In this document: in pieces, positions 18,869-28,049 of the stretch
Layout of the letters: each line of letters begins with the position of its first letter
Position numbering within the stretch: position 1 is the first letter of the stretch
Source: Micromonospora rubida
GTDB lineage: Bacteria; Actinomycetota; Actinomycetes; Mycobacteriales; Micromonosporaceae
Assembly: GCF_009908295.1 (NCBI RefSeq)
Contig: NZ_JAAALO010000010.1
Span: forward strand, 1 to 64,000
Direction of reading: 5' to 3'
DNA: 64,000 bases
Translations under genes and position numbers: made by a program
The notes under the pieces: generated by a model
The model's database searches: none
What the model was told of the DNA's origin: nothing
Seen by the model: only the letters and a program-made list of their open reading frames with translations

Positions 18869-18890
18869 CCGGCTGACATCCCGCGTCCGA

Positions 18891-18932
18891 CAGGGCCCCT
18901 TCCCCGGTACAGCACCGGTGGGCGGGGCCCTG
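18891..18932 (+). terminator. Terminator after the RNase E/G gene
   Basis: Nine-bp arms (CAGGGCCCC at 18891 and its complement ending at 18932) enclose a smaller CGGT/ACCG hairpin. It lies 22 bases after the rne stop and ahead of the lipoprotein gene. Confidence 0.65.
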
Positions 18933-18985
18933 TCGGTCATCCCGGCCCCGGTTAGGATCGGCCACCCTCGGTCAGGAGAAGAAGA

Positions 18986-19489
18986 ATGCGTCGTCTGCTC
19001 GCCCTCACCGCCGCGATGGCGGTCCTGTCCGCCGGCGTGGCCTGCTCCGCCGAGCGCTCCGGTTCCGAGCCCCGGCCGAGCGGTTCACAGGCCGGGGCCA
19101 CCCCGGGGGCGGGGGGAGCAGGCCCGGGCGCGGCCGGCGGGTCGCTCGGGCCGGCCGGCGGGAACGGCCCGGAGGTCTGCGCCGCCGCCCAGCAGGCCAG
19201 CGGCGCGGCGGTCCGCACGTACGTGGCGGAGCTGGGCCGGATGATCGGTGCGGTCGGGGCCAACGACAGCGCGACGGCGGAGGCCGCCCGCAAGCGGGCC
19301 GAGGCCGCGTTGGCCGGCTGGCGTACCGCGCTGCGGCAGCAGTCCGCCCGGGCCACCGACCCGCAGCTCAAGACGCTGCTGGCCGACCTGGCCAGCGAGG
19401 TCGGCACCCTGGGCACCGACGTGGACGCGATCGACGAGGAGGAGCTGGACGAGCTCCAGCAACGCCTCGACCAGCTCTGTGCCCGCTGA
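18986..19489 (+). CDS. Small lipoprotein, mostly helical
   Basis: The 167-residue protein has a lipoprotein signal ending in SAGVAC (Cys 20), a Gly/Ala/Pro-rich spacer (about 25-65), and a C-terminal alpha-helical domain with an Ala/Glu-rich pattern ending in DEEELDELQQRLDQLCAR. Two further Cys (about 69 and 165) could pair. The role is unknown; a cell-surface helical bundle is likely. RBS GGAG lies upstream. Confidence 0.75.
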   Translation: MRRLLALTAAMAVLSAGVACSAERSGSEPRPSGSQAGATPGAGGAGPGAAGGSLGPAGGNGPEVCAAAQQASGAAVRTYVAELGRMIGAVGANDSATAEAARKRAEAALAGWRTALRQQSARATDPQLKTLLADLASEVGTLGTDVDAIDEEELDELQQRLDQLCAR

Positions 19490-19584
19490 CGGGGCGGGGC
19501 GCCTCCCGCACCTGGGAGAGGGCCGCCGAGCCCGGCTCGGCCCCGGTGCCCGGCGGCGGCCCCGCCGGGAACGGGGAGCCCGGT

Positions 19585-19614
19585 TTGGGTGTCAGCCCAC
19601 CGATGGCGTAGGCT
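19585..19614 (+). promoter_or_regulatory. Candidate housekeeping promoter of rplU-rpmA
   Basis: TTGGGT (19585-19590) and TAGGCT (19609-19614) are spaced by 18 bases and lie about 120 bases before rplU. They match the sigma-70-type -35 and -10 reasonably well. The leader of over 100 bases between here and the rplU start could hold a ribosomal-protein autoregulatory structure, but I could not confirm one. Confidence 0.5.
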
Positions 19615-19735
19615 ATCTTGCGGCGCACCTTGGTGTGCCGTGTTCCCGCGTGCCCGCGCCGCCGTGCCTCTGCTACCCGGCGAGCCGCCGAGGGAACGAC
19701 CGCCAGCAGCCTCAACGACAGGGAGTCCGCCTCCG

Positions 19736-20050
19736 ATGTACGCGATCGTCAAGACCGGCGGCAAGCAGTACAAGGTCGCCGAGGGCGACGTGATCGAGGT
19801 CGAGAAGCTCGCCGGTGCCCCCGGCGACGCGGTGAAGCTCACCGCGGTGCTCCTCGTCGACGGTGACGACCTGGTGACCGACGCGACGAAGCTTGCCGAG
19901 GTCGCAGTGTCCGGCGAGATCGCCGCACACACCAAGGGCCCGAAGATCAAGATCCACAAGTTCAAGAACAAGACCGGCTACCACAAGCGCCAGGGTCACC
20001 GCCAGCCGCTGACCCAGGTCAAGGTGACCGGCATCTCCAGCGGGAAGTAG
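19736..20050 (+). CDS. rplU: 50S ribosomal protein L21
   Basis: A 104-residue large-subunit protein that binds 23S rRNA. The N-terminal MYAIVKTGGKQYKV and the C-terminal KFKNKTGYHKRQGHRQ signature identify it. It is followed 11 bases later by rpmA in the conserved rplU-rpmA-obgE order. Confidence 0.97.
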   Translation: MYAIVKTGGKQYKVAEGDVIEVEKLAGAPGDAVKLTAVLLVDGDDLVTDATKLAEVAVSGEIAAHTKGPKIKIHKFKNKTGYHKRQGHRQPLTQVKVTGISSGK

Positions 20051-20061
20051 GTCGTCCTCAG

Positions 20062-20319
20062 ATGGCTCACAAAAAGGGTGCGTCCAGCTCGCGCAACGGC
20101 CGTGATTCCGCGGCCCAGCGGCTCGGCGTGAAGCGCTTCGGTGGTCAGGTCGTCAGCGCGGGTGAGATCCTCATCCGGCAGCGTGGCACCAAGTTCCACC
20201 CCGGTGACCTGGTCGGCCGCGGCGGCGACGACACGCTCTTCGCGCTGTCGGCCGGCTCGGTCCTCTTCGGCACCAAGCGCGGTCGCAAGACCGTCAGCAT
20301 CGTACCGGCGCAGCAGTAG
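20062..20319 (+). CDS. rpmA: 50S ribosomal protein L27
   Basis: An 85-residue ribosomal protein near the peptidyl-transferase centre. The N-terminus MAHKKGASSSRNGRDS and the internal GTKFHPGDLVGRGGDDTLFAL are typical. The N-terminus begins directly with MAHKKG, so there is no cleavable extension of the Firmicutes type. Confidence 0.97.
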   Translation: MAHKKGASSSRNGRDSAAQRLGVKRFGGQVVSAGEILIRQRGTKFHPGDLVGRGGDDTLFALSAGSVLFGTKRGRKTVSIVPAQQ

Positions 20320-20331
20320 TTCGAAGGCGTT

Positions 20332-20372
20332 GCGGGCCGCGGACCGGTAGGTCCCGGCCCGCTTCGCTTTTT
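20332..20372 (+). terminator. Terminator between rpmA and obgE
   Basis: A G/C-rich hairpin (GCGGGCCG at 20332, complement ending at 20362, inner GGACC/GGTCC pairing) is followed by a run of T residues (20367-20372). It is one of the few canonical rho-independent terminators in the window. Read-through into obgE is likely because the genes are usually cotranscribed. Confidence 0.75.
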
Positions 20373-20413
20373 CTCGTACGCGCGGGGCGCATCCCGCTGG
20401 AAGGATTGACGAC

Positions 20414-21889
20414 GTGACGATGTTCGTGGACCGGGTCGTCCTGCACCTGCAGGCCGGTGACGGCGGGCACGGCTGTGTCTCGATCCACCGGGAGAAGTTC
20501 AAGCCCTTCGGCGGCCCGGACGGCGGTAACGGCGGGCACGGCGGCAGCGTGACCATGGTCGTCGACCCGCAGGTGCACACCCTGCTCGACTTCCACTACC
20601 ACCCGCACGTCAAGGCCGACAACGGCAAGGGCGGCGCGGGCTCGAACCGGGACGGCGCGAACGGGCGCCAACTGGTGCTCAAGGTGCCCAACGGCACCGT
20701 CGTGCAGACCTTGGACGGCGAGGTGCTGGCCGACCTCGTCGGTGCCGGTGCCACGTTCGAGGTGGCCCGGGGCGGCCGGGGTGGCCGGGGCAACGCCTCC
20801 CTGGCCAACTCCCGGCGCAAGGCCCCCGGCTTCGCCGAGCTGGGTGAGCCCGGCGACCAGCTCGACGTGGTCCTGGAGCTCAAGAGCGTCGCCGACGTCG
20901 GCCTGGTCGGCTTCCCGTCGGCCGGCAAGTCGTCGCTGATCTCGGTCATCTCGGCGGCCAAGCCGAAGATCGCCGACTACCCGTTCACCACGCTGGTGCC
21001 CAACCTGGGCGTGGTCCAGGCCGACAACCACATCTTCACAGTCGCCGACGTGCCCGGCCTGATCCCGGGGGCGGCCACCGGCAAGGGCCTCGGGCTGCAG
21101 TTCCTCCGGCACATCGAGCGCTGCGCGGTGCTGGTGCACGTGGTCGACACCGCCACCCTGGAGCCCGGCCGGGACCCGCTGGCCGACATCGACGCCCTCG
21201 AGGCCGAGCTCGCCGAGTACGGCGGGCTCGTGGACCGGCCCCGCCTCGTCGCCCTGAACAAGGTCGACGTGCCGGACGGCCGGGACCTCGCCGAGATCGT
21301 CCGTGCCGACCTGGAAGCCCGCGGCCTGCGGGTGTTCGAGGTGTCCGCGGCCACCCGCGAGGGTCTCAAGGAGCTGATGTTCGCCATGGCTGAGCTGGTC
21401 GAGCAGGGCCGCGCGGCCGCCGTGCCGGCCGAGGCGACCCGGATCATCATCCGGCCGAAGGCGGTCGACGACACCGGCTTCACCGTCGAGGCGGAGTCGG
21501 ACGGGTCGTTCACCGTCCGGGGCGCCCGGCCGGAGCGCTGGGTGCGGCAGACGACCTTCGACAACGACGAGGCGGTGGGATACCTGGCCGACCGGCTGGC
21601 CCGCCTCGGCGTCGAGGACAGGCTGGCCAAGGTCGGGGCGAAACCCGGTGACCTGGTGCGGATCGGCGAGCGCGAGTTCGACTGGCAGCCCACCCTCTAC
21701 GCGGGCGTCGACTTCGTCCCGGGCAACCGGGGCACCGACGTACGGCTGGAGGAGAAGTCGTCCCGGGCCTCGGCCGCCGACCGGCTCGCCGCGCGTAAGG
21801 CCCGCCGGGTGCGGTCGGCCGACGACCTGGGGGCCGACGCGACGGACGACGAGCCGGACGCCGACCTCGACGCCGATCTCGACGAATAG
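20414..21889 (+). CDS. obgE: GTPase Obg / CgtA
   Basis: An essential GTPase for 50S assembly, 491 residues. The Gly-rich OBG fold spans about 1-158 (GGNGGHGG, KGGAGSNRDGANG). The G domain has the P-loop GFPSAGKSS (about 167-175), the DVPGLIPGA switch and NKVD. The C-terminal OCT domain (about 335-420) and an acidic tail follow. A GTG at 20414 is taken as start; an ATG two codons later is the alternative. Confidence 0.97.
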   Translation: MTMFVDRVVLHLQAGDGGHGCVSIHREKFKPFGGPDGGNGGHGGSVTMVVDPQVHTLLDFHYHPHVKADNGKGGAGSNRDGANGRQLVLKVPNGTVVQTLDGEVLADLVGAGATFEVARGGRGGRGNASLANSRRKAPGFAELGEPGDQLDVVLELKSVADVGLVGFPSAGKSSLISVISAAKPKIADYPFTTLVPNLGVVQADNHIFTVADVPGLIPGAATGKGLGLQFLRHIERCAVLVHVVDTATLEPGRDPLADIDALEAELAEYGGLVDRPRLVALNKVDVPDGRDLAEIVRADLEARGLRVFEVSAATREGLKELMFAMAELVEQGRAAAVPAEATRIIIRPKAVDDTGFTVEAESDGSFTVRGARPERWVRQTTFDNDEAVGYLADRLARLGVEDRLAKVGAKPGDLVRIGEREFDWQPTLYAGVDFVPGNRGTDVRLEEKSSRASAADRLAARKARRVRSADDLGADATDDEPDADLDADLDE

Positions 21890-21991
21890 CTCCGGCCGGC
21901 GGGCGGCCCGACGACGAACCGCTCGCCGGGTTCCGCCGTCGGGTCGCCCGGCGGAAACCTGGAGGAAACCCGGGCGGCCTACGCTCTGGGG

Positions 21992-22441
21992 ATGCTGATC
22001 GAACCGCGGCCCGCCACTGACCCGGAGATCGTGACCCTGGTCATGGCGCAGCAGCGGGAGCTGCGGGAGGCCGACGGTGGGCTGGACGGGCAGGTGACCG
22101 TCACCCACGACGACATCCGCTACCTCGTGTTCGTGGACGCGGGCCGGGCCGTCGCCTGCGGCGGCATCCAGGGGCTCGACCCGTGCACCGGCGAGCTGAA
22201 GAGGATGTACGTCCGGCCCGCGTACCGAGGGCGGGGGATCGGCCGGCAACTGTTGGCCGCCCTGGAGGGGCTGGCCTTCCAACAGGGGTACGCCGAGATC
22301 CGGCTGGAGACCGGCAGTTACCTGCCGGCGGCCATCGGTCTCTACACCTCCTACGGATACGCCCCGATCCCGGTGTTCGGCGAGTACGTGGCCAACCCGT
22401 ACAGCCGCTGCTTCGCCAAGCGCCTCCCGGTCGCGGCCTGA
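21992..22441 (+). CDS. GNAT-family N-acetyltransferase
   Basis: The 149-residue protein shows the acetyl-CoA-binding motif A (MYVRPAYRGRGIGRQLL, about 71-87) and a C-terminal GLYTSYGY block. The substrate is unknown. It stands alone between obgE and a convergent gene; no promoter is obvious. Confidence 0.88.
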   Translation: MLIEPRPATDPEIVTLVMAQQRELREADGGLDGQVTVTHDDIRYLVFVDAGRAVACGGIQGLDPCTGELKRMYVRPAYRGRGIGRQLLAALEGLAFQQGYAEIRLETGSYLPAAIGLYTSYGYAPIPVFGEYVANPYSRCFAKRLPVAA

Positions 22442-22575
22442 CGCCGCCACCTTCGGTGGTTTGCGGTGCCGACGCTTCGGCCGCCCCGGCCCCCCGCCAC
22501 CGGTTCGGCCCGCCACCGGGCCGGGGACGCCGCGCCACCCGTCGGGCGTGACGACAAGGGTTCAAGGGTGGAGGG

Positions 22576-23055
22576 TCAGGGGCGGTCGTACGGTTCGTCG
22601 AGCCGGCCGCCCGTGCCGGCCCGCTCGGACAGCAGCAGGCCCAGGGCGAGCATGCCGAAGCCGAGCGCCAGGTGCAGCCAATTGTCCGCGTCGTTGAGCG
22701 GGATGAAGTTGACCGCGCTGTGTTCGGCGGAGAACTCGATGGCGAACCCGTAGAGCCAGAGCCCGAGGTAGATCGCGCCGCCGCCGGCCAGGAAGATCCG
22801 CGAGCCGCCGATGCTGCGCGCCAGGACCAGCCCCGCCAGGCCGAAGAGCAGGTGCAGGGCGTTGTGCAGGACCGACACCTGGAACAGGCCGAACAGCTTC
22901 GCTCCGGAGGTGTGCCCGGCGAAGGTCATGTCGTGGTACCCGATGGTGATGCCGGGAATGAAGCCGAGCACGCCGAGTAGGAGGAACAGCGCGGCCACCG
23001 CGGCGGCGGCCTGCTGCACCCGGGGCTTCGGGGTCCTGTGCTGGTCACGTGCCAT
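22576..23055 (-). CDS. DUF4383 membrane protein
   Basis: A 159-residue integral membrane protein with four hydrophobic segments (about 17-36, 57-78, 87-105 and 127-145), matching the DUF4383 family of unknown function. The FAGHTSGAKLFGLFQVSVLHNALHLLFG block is characteristic. The ATG at 23055 was chosen because GGAGG lies 8 bases before it; the GTG three codons earlier overlaps that site. Confidence 0.85.
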   Translation of the reverse strand: MARDQHRTPKPRVQQAAAAVAALFLLLGVLGFIPGITIGYHDMTFAGHTSGAKLFGLFQVSVLHNALHLLFGLAGLVLARSIGGSRIFLAGGGAIYLGLWLYGFAIEFSAEHSAVNFIPLNDADNWLHLALGFGMLALGLLLSERAGTGGRLDEPYDRP

Positions 23056-23138
23056 CGCTGTCACCTCCGTGGATCAGCAGCTCCCGACGATCCTCAATTC
23101 TGTGTGTGCGCCCACACATCCCGCAGAGAAATCGGGAA

Positions 23139-24266
23139 TCAGGTGTGGAGGGCCGGTGTCGACCGGGCGTTCCGGCTCGCCCGTAGGGCACCGGGGGAGT
23201 TGGCGGCGCGGGCGATGCGGGCACCGGCGTAGGGCACGCCGCCCAGCGCCCGGTGGGCGACGGCGAGCCACGAGCAGACGCCGCGTTCGAGCAGCCACAG
23301 CGGGGCGGCCAGCGCCGCCGTGCGGGGGAAGACCCGCGCCCCGCCGGCCCGGCGACGGCCCACCTCCGCGAACGCCACCACGGCCGCCGCCGCGCCGAGC
23401 AGCAGGCCGGGGCGGCGGGCCGCCAGCGCGGCGAGCACGGCGGGCAGCACCGCCAGCGAGGTCGCCAACCGCACCGGCTGGGCCAGGTCGTCGTACGCCT
23501 GGCGGACCCGCTGCCCGCGGAAGTGCGCGCCGTCCGGTGGGAGCCGGCGGACGTACAGCCCGGGCGGGGTCGCCTCGGTGCCCCCGTACGCCCGCACGGT
23601 GCGGACCAGCTCCAGGTTCTCGAAGAGCACGTCCGGGTCGTACCCGCCCATGGCGACGAAGGTGCTCCGGCGCACGGCCAGGGTGCCCGGCCAGTCCGCG
23701 CCGAGGGCACGGTTGAGCAGGGTCCGGCCGGTGTCCCACCAGGCATGCCAGGGCACCGGGTCGAAGTGGTTCTGCGGGCGGACCAGGTCGACGCCGCCGA
23801 GCAGCCGGTGCGCGGCGCGCAGCCCCGCCTCGTCGTAGCGGACGTCGTCGTCGGCGATCACCACGTGCTCGTGCCGGGCCGCCGCGACCCCGGTGAGCAC
23901 CCCGACGACCTTGCCGTTGCCGCCGCGCACCGCCGGGTCGGGGGCGAGGTGGCGCACCACGCCCCGCCACGTCGCGGCATGCCGGGCGAAGACCTCGGGG
24001 GCGGAGCCGTCGACCACGGTCACGTCGACGAGGCGACCCAGTTCGCGCAGGTAGCCGGTCAGCTCGGCCAGCCCGGCGTCGCCGGACCAGCGCAGCGGCA
24101 GGACGTACTCGACGGGGAGCCGGCAGCGGCCCGGGGCGGCGCCCGCCGGGAGCCCCGCCTCCACCCCATCCGCCAGGCCCTCCGACCGGCCCGCCGCAGG
24201 CCCGGCATCCGCCCCGCCGGGGACGGCGGCGGCCCGCCGGCCGCCCGGGCTGCCGTCGAAGGGCAC
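23139..24266 (-). CDS. Family 2 glycosyltransferase
   Basis: A GT-A fold glycosyltransferase of about 375 residues. The nucleotide-sugar binding region has VIADDDVRYD (DDD-type metal motif) after GNGKVVGVLTG, and a later FENLELVRT block. The C-terminal part contains two or three hydrophobic stretches, so it is probably membrane-associated. The sugar and acceptor are unknown. The start is uncertain: GTG at 24266 gives a sensible N-terminus, but the frame stays open upstream with low-complexity sequence. Confidence 0.8.
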   Translation of the reverse strand: MPFDGSPGGRRAAAVPGGADAGPAAGRSEGLADGVEAGLPAGAAPGRCRLPVEYVLPLRWSGDAGLAELTGYLRELGRLVDVTVVDGSAPEVFARHAATWRGVVRHLAPDPAVRGGNGKVVGVLTGVAAARHEHVVIADDDVRYDEAGLRAAHRLLGGVDLVRPQNHFDPVPWHAWWDTGRTLLNRALGADWPGTLAVRRSTFVAMGGYDPDVLFENLELVRTVRAYGGTEATPPGLYVRRLPPDGAHFRGQRVRQAYDDLAQPVRLATSLAVLPAVLAALAARRPGLLLGAAAAVVAFAEVGRRRAGGARVFPRTAALAAPLWLLERGVCSWLAVAHRALGGVPYAGARIARAANSPGALRASRNARSTPALHT

Positions 24267-24531
24267 CGGTGCCTCCCGTGGTGTCGATCGGCTGGGCCGC
24301 ACCGGATGCCCGCATTTCGGCTGGCCAAACGTTCGCCTGGGGGCGGCGCGCGGTCGCGGCCTGCCGTGGGTCGGCTGAGCGAACCCTCCAGCATCCCGCA
24401 CGTCGTCGGTTCCGGGGAGGGGCCGGTGGATCCGCGCTCGGCTGGCCCCTCCCCGGGCGGCGGAAACCTGGTTCGCTGGGTCGCACGGGCCGAGGGGCGG
24501 CCCGCCGGTCGGCGAGGACGGGGAGGACCGC

Positions 24532-24936
24532 ATGCGGGAGAACGGGTCGTGGCGCTGGCGGGAGCGTCGGGCGGTCAAGGGGCTGGCTGCCGGCCGGGCG
24601 GGTGGCGAGATCGGTGGAACCGACCGACCGCTGCTCGCCCCGCCCCGGCGAAAGGCGCCGCCGCGCTACTTCACGGTGCACCTCGGGTTCGCGGCCGACG
24701 GCGCCGACCTGGCCCGCGAGCTGGCAGTCACGTACGCCGAGGGGCTGAGCCTGCTCCGCCCCGAGCTGGCCCTCGGTGCCGCCGCGTTGTCCCCGGCCGA
24801 CGCCTGGCACCGGGCCGAGCGGCTGTTCTGCGGTGCGGTCGGCCCGGACGGCGAGCGATGTGTCGACGTGGCCGACCATCCCGGCTTCCACCACGGGCCG
24901 GGCCCGGGCGGCCTGGGCTGGGGAGACGGTGACTGA
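24532..24936 (+). CDS. Hypothetical protein
   Basis: A 134-residue reading frame with an Arg-rich N-terminus (about 1-47) and a more ordered second half (YFTVHLGFAADGADLARELAVTYAEGL, then SPADAWHRAERLFCGAVGPDGERC and a His-rich HPGFHHGPGPGG end). The second half looks like genuine protein rather than a frame shadow, and no convincing gene occupies the other strand. I do not recognise a family. Two Cys and several His near the C-terminus could bind a metal. Confidence 0.5.
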   Translation: MRENGSWRWRERRAVKGLAAGRAGGEIGGTDRPLLAPPRRKAPPRYFTVHLGFAADGADLARELAVTYAEGLSLLRPELALGAAALSPADAWHRAERLFCGAVGPDGERCVDVADHPGFHHGPGPGGLGWGDGD

Positions 24937-24949
24937 GTGAGGGGCCAGG

Positions 24950-25018
24950 CCATGGTCGTCTGCTGTCTACGAACACGTTCCTCGGCGGGCCGTCTCACCG
25001 CACGACAGACGATCATGG
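24950..25018. repeat. 69-bp span bounded by 13-bp imperfect inverted repeats
   Basis: CCATGGTCGTCTG (24950-24962) pairs with its complement at 25006-25018 with one mismatch. The span lies in the gap between the hypothetical gene and the DUF397 gene. It may be a bidirectional terminator between these convergent genes or a remnant of a small inverted-repeat element. Confidence 0.4.
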
Positions 25019-25116
25019 ACCTCGGGGCGGTCGGGCCCCGGGTCGGCGGCGGTGCGGCATCCCCGAACGGGTGTGCCGTCCCGCCGCCGACGAGGGTCGA
25101 CCTCGCGCCGACCGGC

Positions 25117-25335
25117 TCAGTCCAGGTCGAACTCGCCGTCCTGGGCGCCGGCGACGAAGGCGTCCCACTCGGCCTGGGTGAAGACGAGCACCGGGCCGTC
25201 CGGCTCGGCGGAGTTGCGCATGCCGATCAGATCGTCGACGAAGGCCACCTCGACCGCGCTGTCCGAGGTGTCGCCCTCGGCCCGTTGCCAGATCGCCCGG
25301 GACAGGTCGAAGTCGCCCTTGGGGTGCTGACCCAT
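25117..25335 (-). CDS. DUF397 domain protein
   Basis: A 72-residue protein with the DUF397 pattern: an N-terminal WQRAEGDTSDSAVEVAF, a central DLIGMRNS with VLVFTQAEWDAFVAGAQDGEFD at the end. DUF397 proteins usually lie next to an XRE-type helix-turn-helix regulator as a two-gene module in Actinobacteria; no such partner is adjacent here, so this is an orphan copy. The ATG at 25335 is preceded by GGAGGA. Confidence 0.85.
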   Translation of the reverse strand: MGQHPKGDFDLSRAIWQRAEGDTSDSAVEVAFVDDLIGMRNSAEPDGPVLVFTQAEWDAFVAGAQDGEFDLD

Positions 25336-25402
25336 TGTTGCTTCCTCCATCGCAGAACGTGTTGGGAAACGGGTGTGGTTTCCCATCGGGCAGGATAAGC
25401 GG

Positions 25403-27919
25403 ATGCCGAGCCTGAGCCATGTAGAGGCGACCGCGCGTGGCGCGTTGATTACTGTCGAGTCCTACCAGGTGGACCTCGACCTGACCGGGGGCGGCGAGCG
25501 GTTCCGCTCGCATACCACGATCCGCTTCCGGGCGTCCCCCGGAGCGGAGACGTTCGTCGAGGTCAACCCCGCGAGGCTGCTGGCCGTGCGCCTGAACGAC
25601 CGGGGCCTCGACCCCGGGGCCCTCACGGACAACCGGCTTCCGCTGGCCGGGCTGGCCGAGGCCAACACACTCGTCGTCGAGGCCGAGATGGATTACTCGA
25701 ACACCGGCGAAGGGCTGCACCGGTTCGTCGACCCCGCCGACGGCGAGACGTACCTGTACGCCATGTCCTTCCTGGACAATGCCCAGCGCGTCTTCGCGGC
25801 CTTCGACCAGCCCGACCTGAAGGCCCCGGTCACCCTCGCCGTCACCGCCCCTCCGGAGTGGACGGTCGCGACCAACGGCGAACAGGTCGCGAACCCCCGG
25901 CCGGGGCGCTGGGAGTTCGCCCCGACGGCCCCGCTGGCGCCCTACCTGGTCACGCTGATCGCCGGGCCGTGGCACGTGCGCCGGGCCGAGCACGACGGCG
26001 TCCCGCTGGGCATCTGGTGCCGGCGGTCGCTGGCGGAGCACCTGAACGCCGACGCCGAGGAGATCCTCACCATCACCCGGCAGTGCCTGGACCGGTTCCA
26101 CGAGCTGTTCGCCGAGCGCTACCCGTTCGGCAAGTACGACCAGGCTTTCGTGCCGGAGTTCAACCTCGGGGCGATGGAGAACCCGGGCCTGGTGACCCTC
26201 CGCGACGACCTGATCTTCCGCTCGGTGGTCACCGACACCCAGCGCGAGCAGCGGGCCACCACCATCGCCCACGAGATGGCGCACATGTGGTTCGGTGACC
26301 TGGTCACCATGCGCTGGTGGGACGACCTGTGGCTGAACGAGTCGTTCGCCGAGTACCTGGGCACCCGGGTCACCGCCGAGGCGACCCGGTTCGACCGGGC
26401 GTGGACCACCTTCGCGCTGCGCCGCAAGGGCTGGGGGTACGCGGCCGACCAGCGCCCCTCCACCCATCCCGTCGCGCCCGAGGAGGTGGCCGACTCGGCC
26501 CTGGCGCTGCTCAACTTCGACGGCATCTCGTACGCCAAGGGCGCCAGCGTGCTGCGTCAGCTCGTGGCGTGGGTGGGCGACGAGGCGTTCCTGGCCGGGC
26601 TGAACGCGCACTTCGCGGCGCACCGGTTCGGCAACGCCACCCTCGCCGACCTGCTCGGCGCACTCTCCGCCGCCAGCGGCCGGGACCTGTCCGGCTGGGC
26701 CGGGCGGTGGCTGCGCCAGGCCCAGGTGAACACTCTGCGGGCCGAGGTCGCCCTCGACGCCGCCGGCCGGTACGCGCAGGCGGTGATCGTGCAGACGGCC
26801 CCGGCCACCCACCCGGTGCTGCGCCCGCACCGGATCGGCGTCGCCCGGTACGACGTCGACGGCACGGTCACCCGGGACGAGGTCGACCTCGATCCGGACG
26901 CCGACGGGGGCCGGACGGTCCTCGCCGGGCTGGTCGGGCAGTCGGCCGCCCGGCTGCTGCTGCCCAACGCCGGGGACCTCACCTTTGCCAAGATCCGCCT
27001 CGACCCCGCCTCGGCGGACGCCGTGCCGATGGTGCTGCCGACCCTGACCGACCCGCTGGCCCGGGCCCTGCTCTGGGGCGAGGCGCTGGACGCCGCAGCC
27101 GACGGGGAGCGGCCCGTCGCCGGGCTGGTGGGGCTGATCGACACCGTGCTCCCCGGCGAGACCGAGGTGATCATCATCGAGGACGTGCTGCGGGCGGCCC
27201 GGCCGCTGGTCGACCGCTACCTCGACCCGCCGACCCGGGAGGCGGCGCTGCTCCGGCTCGCCGGGGCCTGCGAGCGGATGCTCGCCGCCGCCGGGCCGGG
27301 CGGGTCCCGGCAGTTGGCCGCCGCGCGTGCCCTGATCGGCGCGACCACCGACATCGACCTGCTGACCGGCTGGCTGGCCGGCCGGGGCGTGCCCGACGGG
27401 CTGGCCGTGGACACCGAGCTGCGCTGGTCGGTGCTCGGCCGGCTGGTGGTGCTCGGCGCGGCCGGGGAGGTGGAGATCTCCGCAGAGGCGGCGGCCGACC
27501 TGAGCGCGGCCGGCGCCGAACGGGCCGCCGGCTGCCGGGCCGCGCTGCCCGACCCGGCCGCCAAAGCGGCGGCGTGGGAGACCGTGGTGCGCAACACCGA
27601 GCTGTCCGTTCGGCTGGTCGAGGCTGCCGCGGAGGGCTTCTGGCAGCCCGAGCAGGTCGAGCTGACCGCGCCGTACGTGTCGCGGTACTTCGCCGACATG
27701 CCGGTGGCGTGGCCCCGGCGTACCCCCGGCGCGGCCGAGTCCGTCGCGCAGCTCGCCTTCCCCCGGTACGCCGTGGCGCAGCCCACCCGGGAACTGGCCG
27801 CGGCGTTGCTGGCCCGCGACGACCTTCCCGCCGGCCTGCGGAGGGTGGTCACCGACCTGGACGACGACCTGCGCCGGGCCCTGGTGGCCCGCACGGCCGT
27901 GGCCGCCGCCGCTGCCTGA
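25403..27919 (+). CDS. pepN: Aminopeptidase N (M1 family)
   Basis: A zinc aminopeptidase of 838 residues. It has GAMENPG (about 256-262, exopeptidase motif) and HEMAHMWFGDLVTMRWWDDLWLNE (about 290-313, the HEXXH-18-E zinc site). The ERAP1-like C-terminal helical domain occupies about 500-838. The ATG at 25403 matches the usual MPSLSHVEA start. Its divergent neighbour is the DUF397 gene, with a short shared intergenic region. Confidence 0.95.
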   Translation: MPSLSHVEATARGALITVESYQVDLDLTGGGERFRSHTTIRFRASPGAETFVEVNPARLLAVRLNDRGLDPGALTDNRLPLAGLAEANTLVVEAEMDYSNTGEGLHRFVDPADGETYLYAMSFLDNAQRVFAAFDQPDLKAPVTLAVTAPPEWTVATNGEQVANPRPGRWEFAPTAPLAPYLVTLIAGPWHVRRAEHDGVPLGIWCRRSLAEHLNADAEEILTITRQCLDRFHELFAERYPFGKYDQAFVPEFNLGAMENPGLVTLRDDLIFRSVVTDTQREQRATTIAHEMAHMWFGDLVTMRWWDDLWLNESFAEYLGTRVTAEATRFDRAWTTFALRRKGWGYAADQRPSTHPVAPEEVADSALALLNFDGISYAKGASVLRQLVAWVGDEAFLAGLNAHFAAHRFGNATLADLLGALSAASGRDLSGWAGRWLRQAQVNTLRAEVALDAAGRYAQAVIVQTAPATHPVLRPHRIGVARYDVDGTVTRDEVDLDPDADGGRTVLAGLVGQSAARLLLPNAGDLTFAKIRLDPASADAVPMVLPTLTDPLARALLWGEALDAAADGERPVAGLVGLIDTVLPGETEVIIIEDVLRAARPLVDRYLDPPTREAALLRLAGACERMLAAAGPGGSRQLAAARALIGATTDIDLLTGWLAGRGVPDGLAVDTELRWSVLGRLVVLGAAGEVEISAEAAADLSAAGAERAAGCRAALPDPAAKAAAWETVVRNTELSVRLVEAAAEGFWQPEQVELTAPYVSRYFADMPVAWPRRTPGAAESVAQLAFPRYAVAQPTRELAAALLARDDLPAGLRRVVTDLDDDLRRALVARTAVAAAAA

Positions 27920-28049
27920 CCCGGGCCCTTCCGCCCAAGATGTTCCTACCATCCCGATCCGTTCCCTCCGTCCCGGCCCCGTTTCCGCTCGGCCCGTCCC
28001 GGTTCGAGGGCCCGGGCCGGGCCGGTCGGGGCCGGCATACGATCTTTGG

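Noticed and set aside
20294..22516. A 740-codon minus-strand frame opposite obgE
   Set aside because: Mirror of obgE and the GNAT gene; no recognisable domain.
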